Shown here: piece after piece, positions 1 through 13,505 of the stretch
Position numbering within the stretch: the stretch's first letter is position 1
Layout: every line of letters starts with the position of its first letter
The notes under the pieces: generated by a model
Told to the model about the DNA's origin: nothing
The model's database searches: none
The model's input: only the letters and a program-made list of their open reading frames with translations
DNA from: Pisaster brevispinus
Lineage: Eukaryota; Echinodermata; Asteroidea; Forcipulatida; Asteriidae
DNA: 64,000 nucleotides
Assembly: GCA_023634235.1 (NCBI GenBank)
Contig: JAMKCF010000016.1
Span: 7,380,866 to 7,444,865 of the forward strand
Reading direction: 5' to 3'
Position numbers and translations under genes: made by a program

Positions 1-1865
1 TATTTGAGTCTTAAAAAAAGGGTTGGAATTATAAATTTGAAATTACAAATATGTAATCATATTTGTTGCGTAAAATGGATTCCGTAAAACAACGTACACC
101 TGTTCAAGGTAGAAGTGGACAATTTTTATATCAAATAAAACAAATTAATAAGATCCGATTAGTACCTCACCAAACCGTTCATTCTAAACAGAACACTACA
201 TGCTAATTATTTCACCTCTTTCATTTCTTCCCCCTCCGACAAAATGCATACAATGCCTAAACATCGGCTTCTGCAATTTAATTAAACACGTTGAAGTGCC
301 ATTAAAAATGAGCCGAGCTCCCCCCCCTTTCGTTCCTTGTCGATGCGCTGAATAAACCCAGAAACCACCTCCTCGCAATGAATTGAGCAAACACGGTAAA
401 CACCCCAAATGCGGGAGCACTGATTCAACGCAAATAGTGGAGACTCTCCGAATGTACAGGACTTGGTTTTGTTTGATTAACGGCGAGAGCTAAAATGAAT
501 AAATTTGAATGAATAAATAATGAAAACAAGAAAGAAAAAAAAGGACAGTGAGACAGAGGCATGAAGTGTCGGGAACGCATTGTCCACTGAGAAAAATGCC
601 GTCTCCCAAACACTAAATCGTCTTTTGTCACACGTAATATAGAGAGGGAGAGAGGCACCTGTAATTTTGCCTTTATTCAAAAGGTCTTACACCAGCCGCT
701 TTGCGACTGGTACCCGCCAATGAGTTGGCGCTCCGTAAAATTAATTGCAAAATCGGCTCTATTCAAACAACGAGAGACTGGAAGCAACACTCGCATTGAC
801 TCATTTGTACTCCATTCGTTATTTTTGTGTGTTATTATTATTATCTTTTTGTTTGCATGTCTATTGCAGTAAAAAAATATATTGGAAGTTGACATCGAAC
901 TTGCTTAAATTAGTTATATGGGAGAAGTAGGAGGGTTTCATGAAGATGGAGGAAAGTACAAGACAGTTACTTCTTAAACGAGAGAAAACAAAACCTATAA
1001 CAAACAAACAAAGATTTTGAGGGCAAAGGACCATTGTCATTTCAAATGTAATAGTAACATTTTACTACTACCGCTTATCGATACACATCACACTGATGAG
1101 CAAAAAGAAGAAGAAATCATACGATCGTCACCAACAACTTTAAAACTTTAAGCTAAAACAAAACACCACTAAGTTTGTGTGAACAGTTACAGATCAGTGA
1201 AATCCCAATGATATGGTGTTGTGGCTTGGGACTGTTTAGCACATGATGTTCACGTCAAGTCTAGTAGGCCTAACATTTTACCACTGGCTTTTCATGGATA
1301 CACAGCACACTGATTATACAAAATAAATAAACAAAATATCTTAAAAAATAAAAAATGGGAAAATTTTTAGTGACCAAAAACTTTTTCAAACCGAAAAAAA
1401 AAAACCAGAATAAACGGCACACTGATTAAAAATAAATAAATAAATAAATGAATACGTCATCAAGAAACCATTTAACACTTCCATACAACAATGAAGAAAA
1501 AGAGGGTGCACAGGGGAAACATTACAACTTTAACACTTCTAGAAGGTCAATCTGAAAAATGTCTCACGGATAATTTAAAATCATAAGCGAAAATTAAATG
1601 TCGCCGAGGAAAGAAATATTTGCTTTTTTTCCCCGCAACGTAGCTATTTATACGATTTCTTATTTTTAACCGCAAAACAATCAGCAAACCCTCATTGGCA
1701 TGACTTTAATTAGGGATATATTGAAGTCGAGGTCAAACAATAGAGAAATTCACCTGGCTCTGTTGTTACTGATAAAGCATCACAAACAAAAGGACCCTCT
1801 CTGATGAATTTTGTCTTTCTCCTTTGCCATTCTCATTCCCCAGCCCCCCCCCCCCCTCTCCTCTC

Positions 1866-2120
1866 CTTTGCTAATGTCACTTAATAGAGCCGCAAGGATT
1901 GATGGGGCCAACAATAGCGGCCGTCAAGCCGCCATGAATATGCGATGTCTGCTATAATTAACCCGGGGAGCTCGCGGGGGCCTTCGGAGCGCATTAGGGG
2001 AGACCGTTGAGTCGATACCCCGGACAATGGCACGCGACTTGGGTGCACGAGAAGCACCGGAAATGTGCGTCTGTGATGCGGACGTGATGCCGGGGAGTAC
2101 GGGGGATGGTGATGGATGGT
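1866..2120. promoter_or_regulatory. CpG-containing block, candidate conserved regulatory element
   Basis: Complex, GC-richer sequence sits between a poly(C)/CT tract and an A-rich tract. It contains TTTGCTAAT, AACAATAG (Sox-like) and ATAATTAA (homeodomain-like) strings followed by CpG-rich sequence. It stands out from the surrounding low-complexity intron and has no convincing protein on either strand. Regulatory function is inference from composition and position inside erg. Confidence 0.3.
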
Positions 2121-4260
2121 CGGGGACATGGAACACGGGAGGGTTACGATGGTAAAAGAAAAAAAAAAAAAAGACAAAAAAAGTCGAAAGGAGAGGAATA
2201 AAAATATATATATATTCAGGAAGATGGAGAGGAAAGATGTATTGACTACTACTAAAAAAAAAGGAGGGAAGGACACGTGGAAAAAAGGAGACTAGAATTG
2301 ATTGAAACAAGAAGGGAAGAGTTAATAGAATGATTATAATCTGAAGTATCGCTGGGTTTCCAGTTGTGTTATTGAATCCGAAGGTGGGAGGGGTGGAGGA
2401 GTTGTAACACACTGCAAGACGGACACGCTTCTGACTTAAATGCCGACACTCCTACTCGGAATGTACGTGGACATTTTCATTTCCTATTATTATCTGGTTC
2501 TCGTTTAATTGCGCTCGACATACAAAAAAACCCACCTAGAACTCGTGTAGACGTTTCAAGTCAAACTCTAAAAAAAAACACGCACAGTTTGACAGCTTGA
2601 AGGTTACACCACGACAATGTCTTTAAATAGACGAATCCATTAACTCATTCATGTTTTGATTTCGTTTTTCTTTCAGACTTATCAATATATGTCCACCAGT
2701 CTACATTTTATCTAAGTCTTTTATTATTAATATTATTATTTGTATTATTATTATTTATGTCTGGCAATAAAACCAAGGAGGCCTTATAAGTTACCGTAAT
2801 CACTGTAGCTCGCAAGCCTGAGGAAACCTGTCAACAAAATGCGTGCTATGTGAACCAGAAACACCGGGTTTAACCCCTACTCTTCCACGATAAGTGTCCA
2901 AGGTTCTATTTTCAATAAGCTTTTAGTATTACCTTTCCAACAATCAAAAAGTGAGTGAACAAAATATATTTGACAAACTCACAGATCGATGAACGCAGCA
3001 GACAGAAAACCTGGCGCACCGCTCGAAGAGCAGAGGCCGGGTTCAACATCGCAAAATACTTAAAAAGAGGATACAATTCCGGGTACGTTTTGAACAATGC
3101 GCAGGCAGAAATCAATTTAAGAATGCTGCATAGCGATACACACTTAGAGACTTCCGTCCCAGGAAGAAAAAAAAAGAAGAAGAAGGGGGGGAAATAGCTT
3201 CAGTGATCTAGATCAGGGCCTGAAAATTATTTCTTTAAAAAATAGGATGTTTTCTTTTCAGCAATCAGATTGAGCATTGGGCCTGTCACTTAGCGAAATC
3301 AATTCCCCCCACTGCACACCCGCTAAAGGTTTCTCAGTCTATCCACACGGCATCGCTTTTTTTTTCCTTAGTCTCTCTCCCCCCCCCCTTCCACTTGTGA
3401 ATAAATCAGGTGCTCGCACATTGAAAAAGGCGCCAATCGCCAAACGACACTTATTTCTGCTTGACATTATCGCCAACAGCCACATTATATGCCACTAATA
3501 TCTCCAAATGCCACCTCGAATCCGTGTTGTCATTGCATCAGCAATGGCGAAGGCAGCCGTAGACGTCGATAAAACAACGGCACCCTGCATCGACCGGGGA
3601 GCCGCGTAAATTGCGCCAGCACTCACGGGCTCTTAGCTTGTTGTTTTAACCACTAAAATCGGCATGGATTTTGTTTTGAAAGTCACGGAGGTTTTCTTGC
3701 GATAACAGCACCGGTTAATTTCACTGTTCAGGTCGCTCCTTATAGTGCTTTTGTTTTTCTTCTTCTTTTAGAAGTGAGAAAAATGCAAGTCACTATTGGC
3801 GACCCAATGATTTCCAACAAGCATTTCTAACAACATTTTGATATCCAAGCTTAAAATGGTCTTTGGATTAATTAAAAAACTCTTGATTTATATCCATAAC
3901 ACAATATAAAATCGACTGTCTGGATGTTATGAGATTTACATATCTTGTTAAACTTTTCGAAGCTCTGACGTCACTTTTCCCAACAATGTAAAACACACAT
4001 AACGAACAATAACCGATACCTGGAGTTTTACCAATTATTGTCGACGAAAGCTACCCCAATCGAGGCTATTGACTTTCTTACGGTTTCAATCGGGACAAAG
4101 GTATACACTGATTGGGATTGAAGCACTAATGCGGAGATGCTTCGGTTCGATGTTATTTTATAACACATGGTACCCCGCTTAAAATAAGCAACTAAACAAA
4201 TACGACCAACATCTACATCACAATGAACTTTTTTGAAACATCGTTTACATCGTTTACATC

Positions 4261-4357
4261 GTGTTTGTTTGTTTGTTTGTCGGGGGTGTTTATTTAATTG
4301 TTTGTTTGTTTGTTTGTTTGTTTGTTGGGGTGTTTGTTTGTTTGTTTGTTTGTTTTT
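4261..4357. repeat. (TTTG)n microsatellite in three blocks
   Basis: Three runs of the tetranucleotide are separated by short G-rich interruptions (cgggggtg and ggggtg). Similar TTTG runs occur near 22498 and 61641. Confidence 0.9.
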
Positions 4358-6689
4358 TAGATGATCTTCTCAACTAGGGAATTCGGCAAAGTTCCGACAA
4401 GGGGATATAAACGCCAAGCTGGCAACAGCCACTCTCTCTCGTACGTCTGTTCTTGCGCTCTAATTGTTTCGTATACACTTATGTTTCAAGGCAATTAATT
4501 CTGGCAATCACAAGTCATTATTAATTAATCCCTACAAAGCTCACAAATTAAAATTATCTGAATAAAAACATAGCAATCCTAATTTGTGGACTACGGCTCC
4601 CGTCGTATTTCTCAACGACGAGCAACAACAATGGCATCTGAATCAAATTACGTAATGGTAACCCGGCTAACCTGAATGCCGTTTGGAAAGAAACTGACGT
4701 CGAGTCTACTAAAGGTCGATACATTATTTCGTATCTTGTGATACCGGCTATGAAATGCCATTGCTCAGGTTTTTTTTTTTTTTTTTTTTTTTTAGCTGTA
4801 AGTAGTAGAATTAATTATTACGAAGTTAGCTTAAGGTGTATGACATTCAAAAATAAGGAACCGCACTCATGACTAATTATTGTTTAACTGGTGCATTTTT
4901 ATTTAAATTGCCATTTTCAAAATGGCGGCACCTTTAATAAGCATGTCCATGATTTGAATGTTTTATTGAGCGCCAGAAATCGGCACTTACATTATGTGAT
5001 TTGGGGAGGGGGGGGGGGGCTGTGGTCTGTTAGTACAGTCCGTATCATAACAAAAGAGCCAACCACAGCATGCAGCAAACGTATGTTTCGATCACAACGT
5101 GCAATCCAATCCAGCCTAGACATGCATCACGACAAAATTAAACCCGCTCGTCTACCCCCTTGATTTCACCATTATTCATAACCCCGTTCGGTAAACACTG
5201 GACATGACTGTAATAGTGTTGTCGTCGAACCAACATACAGCCCGAGAGTGGGTAAACGTATATATACACACTAAATCCTGCATTTGTAACCCCCCCCCCC
5301 TCTCTCTCTCTTCTTTTTTTCCCCCAACCCCATGATAACCATGCATTGTTGTTATTAACAACTCCAGCGAATCGGGAACATATGCTTGCTGACATCTAAA
5401 GTAAAGCTAGTCATACCACTGAGGTAATGACTACCCTTAACTATGCACACCGTACAGGACTATTAGCTATCCGCCGAGGATTCCGCGTATATTTGCTTCC
5501 CGCCCAAAGCGACTTGGACCGTCTGTTTTTCCTAAGTGTGTACGCCGTGCGTCCATTTGGCCGTTTCGGTCCCCTAGGCGATGTGATATTTTCATTTAGC
5601 GTCGCATGAATAATAGCTGCTAATTACAATATCGCCTTCTTTTAAATCATATTTTGTTATCTTGGCCGGGGTTGAAGGCAGCGTTTATTAATCAAAAAGA
5701 GCATTATTTTTTTTTAAATGTACCGTCTTTGATGAAATATATACATTCCATTGGGTTTAGAAAAGTATCGAACGATGATGGAGCGGCAATTGCTGTGAAA
5801 GTGGTCAGAGTCGGCTCTCTTATTGCTGGTGCATGGACCAAAATTATGGCTTATTTAGTCTGCTTACTAAATCATAATGCTACATGGTAACTTCACTAGC
5901 AAGGAATTCATTATACTCGACACTTTGGTTGGGAAAGCTGTTCCAGCTAAGCCAAACTGTCAATGCTTAGCAACTTTGTGTATCTCTAGTTTGATGAACT
6001 TCAGTATCACTAGTGGCGAGAGAGAAAGAGAGAAAGGGGTGGAATTATTGCTCATCTGACGGCAAGGGAGCGAGCGTGTCCCCGCGACACACGGTGGAAA
6101 CGCCTCACGCCGTAGCCCGCAGGGATACTTGTAAATCATTTGACAAGACTATGAAACAGACTCCATGTTCAGTGGGGAAGAGGTTGAGTTACACGGGGAA
6201 CAAGTTGAGGTTCTCAGAAGACTTTATGTGTACAGGAAGATACTCCTCGAGGGGAAATAGGAATGCGTTTTTTTTAATGTAATATTTTACAGTCTTACTT
6301 TTTGTTCATTTCTGATCTTTTGTGCACCGCCGCCCGTAACTCCTCGTTCAAGATGACTCCAAAAGTAAAAGTGTAACCCGAATAAAACATACGCTTATCT
6401 TAAACAACAACAGAAACTTCTATTAAAAAACTGATTTGAAACATATTTGATTCCCTTTATTTTTGTTCTTGCGGTCGTAAACCTTTCAGCCACATCCACG
6501 ATAGTCTCATTTTATTTGTTTATTCTATTACACAGTTATCCAACAGCACATTTAGCGCCAATAACAGAATGCATAGGAAACAAGAAGAACACAATTTGTT
6601 TGCTCAGTTTTAAGACGTGGGAGGAAAACCCAAGTGGAGGAAAACAAACTCACGCAATCAGGTAGGGATTGGAATCCCAAATACACGTG

Positions 6690-6790
6690 TAAGGTTTTGG
6701 TCCAAGGTGGGACTTGAACTGGGGTTCACAAAGTGCAAGGCAGTGAAAGAAACCACTGACCCAGCCTGATCCCCACTGCGCCTACCTGGT
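6690..6790 (-). repeat. tRNA-derived SINE-like fragment
   Basis: On the minus strand a B-box-like AGTTCAAGTCC lies within a stretch resembling the 3' half of a tRNA. It is preceded by a less clear A-box region around the string of gcaaggcagtg and its complement. It is degenerate and short, so probably a SINE remnant rather than a tRNA gene. Confidence 0.35.
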
Positions 6791-7117
6791 TTTAGTTTAT
6801 CAACTTTCAATTCCCAGCATGAAATAATTATCATCAAACAAAAAGGTGCAAGGCTTGGCCCCTAACTGACTTTTGCTAAAGCGAGTAAATTCAGTAAGCA
6901 TTATTCTCAAACTGGATGGCATCATGCCCCAGTGAATTCCTTTAAGTGGTGCTCTTTACGCTAACTCGAACACTGGCGATTGGTTCCCAATATAATGAAT
7001 ACTGGACTTTACACCAGAAATTGGCCAGACTGATTATAATGATGAAGCAAAATGGCGTTACAGCACTGTGCACCCCCAAATCCATGTAGGCCGAACTCGA
7101 CTCAACTTTGGACTTGA

Positions 7118-7470
7118 TTTTATCTGGAACTAAATGCAGCACAACCTTAAATGTGAACTCACTCCTTGTACCTATTATGTAGTCCGGACCACATTTTACC
7201 CGGACCTAAATGTAGCCCAGCTTTAAATATAGACTCAACCCTTGTACCTGATATCTAGTCCGGAACTAATTTTTCCCGGACCTAAATGTAGCCAGCCTTA
7301 AACTTAGACTCAACCCTTATAACTAGATCTAGTCAGGAACTAATTTTTTTTCCGGACTTAAATGTAGCCCAGCCTTAAATGTAGACTCAACCCTTGTGCC
7401 TACGATAATGCAGTCTGTACGGAAATTTAGATTAAATCTGGACATGTTTTTCCCCGGATATAAATGTAGG
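7118..7470 (-). repeat. Tandem repeat of about 76 bp period, degenerate
   Basis: Units recur near 7122, 7199, 7276, 7351 and 7455. Each has GGACCTAAATGTAGCCC followed by AGACTCAACCCTTGTACC-type sequence. On the minus strand the core reads GGGCTACATTTAGGTCCGG, which links it to the related degenerate array at 55355-55735. Confidence 0.8.
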
Positions 7471-10400
7471 CGGAACCATGTACTTATTGAGCAGTTCGAT
7501 TTTTAGGACCGGATTACATTTAGGTACAACACTGGGGCTAAACACTCGAGTCCTGGCTGCATGTAAGGATCCCATACCCCCCAACGTTCCATCAAACATT
7601 GGTCAGTACATACATTTGTTTTGTCTACAAACATTGAATGTCATTCTGTATGCGCGGCCGTGAGTATGCTGATAATGTATCAAAAGGTCTCGCGGCTCGC
7701 ATTATTAATGTGCTCATGATAAAAAGATCATGCAAGCCCTTATGAAATAAATAAGAATGTGCTGGCCTGTTCCATTCATAGTTTGCGCTAGCTACCAATT
7801 GATATATCAGTGATTTGGGTATAGTTCGTAGAATTTGTTATACAGAATGAAATATCGTGTCCTTTCGTTCTGAGGCCGCCTTTATTTTTGAAAATTTTTG
7901 AGCAAAAGAAAAGTCCATCATGATAGTACACGATACCTAAAATTTCCCCAAACTACTATTTACGATCACCATTTCAAAACCATTGTAATGACAAACCTGT
8001 TGATCCCCTCCACCCCCGAACCCTACCCCCCCCCCCACCACCACCACCACATTAAATCCAAACCAATATAAAATCCTTCCTCTGCTACTTCCTTCTTCCT
8101 TCCCCCCACCCCCACCAAAAAAAAAAAACCTGTCTTCACTCGTCTGCTATACGCGTATTTTTGTTTGTCGCTCCATCCCCAGCGTTTCCCACAACGAGAC
8201 TAACCCTGTCACAACATTAGCAGATAAACATGGCTGCAACACCGGCAGCACAGAATCTAATAAACGTGCAGTAAATGGCTTTCTAGCTACAACCATAATC
8301 GTTATAGAACCTTATTAGATCCCATTCACCTTACGGGCGCGCTGCGATTGCCATCTTGTATTATGCGGGAACCGTTTTGAACTCTTCAGCTGTCTTCGAC
8401 GGCTGTTTCATGTACGCATTTCGGCAAGGAGGCGCTCTGGTTCTTGTTAAATAATGAAATTAAAGTGACGTATTCGTGAAAACAGTTAAAAGGACTAAAT
8501 GACTTGACAAACATGGTGTACATGGTGTATTTGGTCAAGGTTGAACACCAATAACTTGTTCCTCGAATACCAATAATATTATCAAAGTGTGGGTAAATTT
8601 CTCATAACATAATGCCAACGAACAGGTTTTTGCACCAAGCTAATTCAACCATTGTGAAAGACCGAATTTGGATTTTTTTTTGCAGGGGCAGTCGTCTTGG
8701 TATGCCATCCAAGTTATTGAAACAGTACTTCAACTCATAATCCAAAAAGGTGCCAGACTATTTTACAGTCCCCAACATTTGGTGCTCGATAAGGGGCACG
8801 ATGTAACCCCCTACTATTGTGTATTCGTTGTGTGCTTGGAATCTTCAGAGATTTTTTTAGGTGGGGAGGGGGGTACTTCTGTACAAGAGTTTAAAAAAAA
8901 GTGCGTTAAAGTTTGGGAACATTGGGAGATACATTCTGCCCAATAGCGGGCATGGTATATCACAGCATCGGTTAAACAAAAACATTATTATGATTTTGTT
9001 TTTGGTCAATTCTTTTATTTATTTATTTGTTTGTTAATCTTCTTGACTCTTGCCCGAAGTTGTTAAACAACAAAAAAATAAATAAATCTTTAGTTCAACA
9101 CAAAATGGCCGTCGATGCCTCTGTAGGCACAACACCTACTAGACTTCTTGAGCGTCACTCGGCAGACCGTGATAAGCGGCACATCTTACTGATAAGCGGC
9201 CGAGGGGCCTGTGAGGCACAGCCATGCACCAGATAAGCAACTCTCATTATTTTGTAAATTGCTCCATTTTTTCATTAAAAGGTGATCGTTTGGAGGGATT
9301 AATGTCAGATTTAAATACAAGAGACGGTCCGCCGATGATAGTGGTCCTCAACTGTACGGGCTGAAAAATATTTGATTAATCTTTTGAAATTTTATTTTCT
9401 ATTTTGGGGTTGCGATTTAACGTAATCTGAGCTTTCAGCTTTTGTTTTTTTGTAAGTGTGTAATGTAGAGTTACATTAACAAATGTTACCTTAAAAGTAA
9501 CTACACTGTATAACGGCATTTAATTAATTGATTTAAGATACTGACGGTGATATAAAAGGTTGTTGGGTACAACAAGACAAGGTTAATTTCTACTAGCCTC
9601 TGGAATTCGTGTAGTCACTGTATAAAAGTACTTGGAGTTTAACAATGAGATACTTTGCGTAACGATGATCTTCTTGTTCTCTGTAACCTTGAATGGTCAT
9701 TTTAACAAGCTGGCCTCATGATTATAAAAAAAAATGTCATCATACACCCATCACAATGATAGTTATATTATAATTAACGTGTGCCGTCGGTAGCTTACAA
9801 CTTCGAGACAAAGTGCAGGATCGGTGATTATCGACAAAGAATTGATTAGTTTAAATCTGAAAGCTCCTTTAATATAACGTTCATGCCAGTACCAATCCTG
9901 AATAGAATTACTTCAGTCTGCAATATTGTCTAAGTGGAAAAATATAATTATTCAGATCCCCCCCCCCCTTGCACCTCTCCCACAATCTACCAACAACATC
10001 ATAACATTTTGATCAGTGCCACAAAATATTTGCCAATAAATTAAAACCACTTTGTTTCGAAGTTGTTACTTTATTTTTTTATTTTGTCACTAAAATGTGA
10101 CCGCCGAATTGGGTGAAATTGTTCCAAGTTTATTTGTTGTATGTTGTGTTTCTTGAAAAGGTATGGGTGAAACTCCATGTACTCTTCCTTAGAAAGCGAA
10201 TGATACTTCCCTGTTTCGCAAAGATATTGCTAAAAATATCTTCAACTTTTGAAACCATATTATCAAAATTTCAACAAAACAGTTTTTATGAAAAATATAA
10301 TGTGGACACAGTTGCAATGATGGAACACGTTATTAACAACATTGCCGTATAAACAAGGCACCGAAGTGCTGTTCCAAAATACTTCCTTATGTAAGTCCGT

Positions 10401-11114
10401 TCCGGATTTCTTTAATCTCGTCTTCGGTTTTGAAGGAGCAAAACCTCTCACCAGTTTTGCAGGGGCCGAGTTTTGATGTTTGCGCGGCGGAGATTTGCGA
10501 GGCTTGCCAGCCACGTAATGACCATCATATTAAACTCGTTAGTTGTGCTATTAATCATTGCAAAGCATAAGGGGTTGACGTTGAGAAAGATGATAATAAA
10601 CGAGAGGACGAGGGGAGGGGAGGGGGGGGGGCAAGCAACAGGAAGTTCGTATGCAGACTCGCTGATGTCTTAAGAATACCCCGATATTAGTTCTTCTCTA
10701 CTCAGTATCCTCTCTCTTTAACGCTGACTTTCTCATCCCTGCTCTTCAACACCCCCCCCCCCCCATGTCTTCTTTTTTTATAAGCACTTGCACTGACTGA
10801 GAGAGACAGTCCAAACAATAGATTATCACATTCCCCGCTCTGGACCAGAAATTGCTACTCAAAACCTCTTCCCGGCGAATCACCATTAATTAAAAAAAAT
10901 TGCCCGGCCGAGTCTCCTTCTAGGTGAGCGGCGCTAGTTTACAAAAAAGAGAGAGGGAGAGGATTTTCCCGCTCCACTTCAATAAAGCTATCAAACTTAT
11001 CATCCCAGCAAACCCCGGCTACGTGATCGGATTTCTTAGAAGTTCTTTTTTTATTTTATTTTTTTATTCGCGTCCATTACCCGGCCGTTTATTTTAATTA
11101 TATTTTGATAATAC

Positions 11115-11640
11115 TTGAACGAGGACGGTTGCGTGAGAGCGCATGCGCCTGTCTGTCTTGGAGAGAGGAATGCCGGCCCGGCCCGCGCGCGTGCGCGGCT
11201 CAGTGGAGCGCGAGGAGATGTAGCTCGCAGCACGTCGCTGATCGAGGAAGAGGCAGATTTCTCCGCAATTAATTCCAAGACGAGCTTCCTTCCTTTCCCA
11301 CTCTCTTCAACATTTCCCGATTTGACGAGCCCTCTTCCTGCGATTGCCAGCTCCGATCGCAAGCTTTTCTCCGGCAATCTGCGCGGACACCGAGAGCGGT
11401 CGGCCGGGGTTGTAATAAAACCGCCCGCGGTATATGTGTTGGCTATCGGAACATAAATATCCTTCTGGAAGCCAATATTCGTTTCTCGGGGCTTTAGTGG
11501 CTAGATAATGAGACATTCAACTCTAGCGCGAGCGAGCGAGGGAAGAAGGCAATAGACTCGCGAATAAAAGTCAGCGTGGTATAAACTGCATTGAATAATA
11601 TTGCCCATGAGTGTCAATGGCGCAGGCACGCTTGATTTGA
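11115..11640. promoter_or_regulatory. CpG-rich block inside the erg intron, possible enhancer or internal promoter
   Basis: The sequence contains dense CpG dinucleotides, including a run with gcccgcgcgcgtgcgcgg, then a complex non-repetitive stretch with GAGGAAG (ETS-like) and GCATGCGC motifs, ending near 11640. Open frames cross it on both strands, as expected for GC-rich DNA, and none resembles a known protein. It is the most CpG-island-like part of the window. It could be an enhancer or an internal start for a shorter erg transcript; the sequence alone does not decide. Confidence 0.35.
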
Positions 11641-12101
11641 GCGCCATTCGCCTCCGTTTTGTTCTCGCACGAGTACGTTTCGTTATCCACAAATGGCTCC
11701 CTACCGTGTTATAGTGAACCAGGGACTCGCATGCGCGCTTGTTCACAAAAGAACCCCGCACACAATTTAAAAAAAGAAAGAAAAAAGTCTTCAGCAGTCA
11801 TTTTATTATTTATTTGTATATATATTTTTTTCTTTAGGCTGTATAGACAAATGCTCCTCGGCAGACTTGCTTTTATTCTCAACTTTTAACATGTTGGTAA
11901 CTAACGACAGAATATGATATTAATAGCATCAATAACGTCGCATTACATCGGGGAAAATTGACCCTGCAATCAAATTAGAACCGTCTGATGATTGGCTCAA
12001 CCGACACGGTTCCCGTGGTGCTCCCACTATTAAAATGATCCAATCAAGTTCGTAGACATTGGAAACACATCCCGGGTGGATTTCGAGCTCGAGTTATAGA
12101 T

Positions 12102-12109
12102 TCTCTGTC

Positions 12110-12148
<39 letters not shown>
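12102..12148. repeat. (CT)n microsatellite
   Basis: About 23 CT dinucleotides with one or two interruptions. Confidence 0.95.
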
Positions 12149-13195
12149 ACCTATCTCTGTGACAAATGGAACCACTTGTCCCAAATCCAAGCACAAAGGC
12201 TTGCCTAATGGTGCCCATTAGCCAATCAAGACATGGCCTCGAGTTACAAACATGTGACTGGGTTTTGAAGAACACGAAAAAAGGGTTCGACCGTGCGGCA
12301 GCGCACAATGAGTGTGTATTTTTATGGACGGGCTTTATTGGACAACGTACCGTATCCCAAAAGAAACAAGCCAATTTTGCTGGAGGCTGTTCCAGTTTGA
12401 CAAAGGTGCGGGCGATTGTGGGGAGAGGTGCGCGAAGGAGAGATGAGACTTCGGTAGATATGATAGGGAGAAGGGGGAAAAGGAGATATGGAGAGAGGTT
12501 CAAGTGAAGGAGAAGGGGGGACACGAAGAGTTCACGACTTAAGAGAATCGTTTTAAAGGGCTGTGCGATTCTGAAATGATGCGAAAACGATGGAGTACAA
12601 GCGTTGACATTGGGGCGATGTTTGGACGCAAAGCGCTGGAGAAGGTGGGGGAGGTTGTTCTTCACTAAGGCTGTCAAATCACACGTGGTGCAAATCCCTC
12701 TATAGACGTTTTTTAATTCACTATAGTGTAGCCAGTATCAATATCTTTGGAATGTCCAAATGTCAGTCTGAATGCAGGCGAGGACGAAGAGTTTTGCCGC
12801 GTAAAGTCCGGCAAGGCTCGCTTGGGATGAGAATTTGAAGCTGAATGAAGAGGTGCCCTTGAGAAAACTTCGATTACATTTTTATTTATTTATTTTTTTT
12901 TTTTTTGGGGGGGGGCTCGAGAGCTATAATAATACAATGGAATAAAATATAAAAACAATGCTACGTTTATATAATGGGTGGGATATCAGAGTTACACATA
13001 ATATTTTGTGTTAATTGAAAACATTCGTGCCCCACAGGCTGAGGAGCTAACATAATTTCATATTGTTTCCCGATCTCCCAAGCTAAGTATAATGACTGTT
13101 TGAAAACATAACCAACACTGTTTTTAAATGTTTGTAAGAAGTCAACAAAACAGACACAATACAATGTGTAGAGGTACAGCTGAACGATTTGAAGG

Positions 13196-13505
13196 TGTAT
13201 ACCAACCCTAACTAGTATCCTAAACCCTAACGTTAAACCCTTACCCTAAACCCTAAATCCTAAACCCTGACCCTAACCCATAACACTAAACCATAAACTC
13301 TATAAACCTAAAACCCTTTAACCGTCACCATAAACCCCAATAGTAACCCTAAACCCTAACCTTTACCGAAATATAAACCCTAACGTTTACCCTAAGCCCT
13401 AACGTTTACCCTAAGCCCTAACCCGAACCCTAATCCTAAACACTAACCCAAAACCCCGAACCCTAATCTTAAACCCTAAACCTAAACCTAACCCAAACAC
13501 AGGTA
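13196..13505 (+). repeat. Interstitial telomere-like CCCTAA tract, degenerate
   Basis: About 300 bp is made of variants of CCCTAA and CCCTAAA, all in the same orientation on the plus strand and interrupted by substitutions. A local duplication of a unit containing CGTTTACCCTAAG lies near 13382-13425. The TTAGGG-type motif is the metazoan telomere repeat. The degeneracy shows this is an old internal tract, not an active chromosome end. Confidence 0.85.

Noticed and set aside
10431..10481. Possible 51-bp erg exon between the 69-bp exon and the ETS exons
   Set aside because: It has a good donor (gtgaga) and could be phase 1-1, but the acceptor side has no pyrimidine tract and the encoded residues do not resemble the family.
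12147..12677. Minus-strand 176-codon open frame
   Set aside because: Composition is biased by GA-rich sequence on the plus strand, no domain is recognisable and it lies within an erg intron. It could be part of a regulatory block but not a supported gene.
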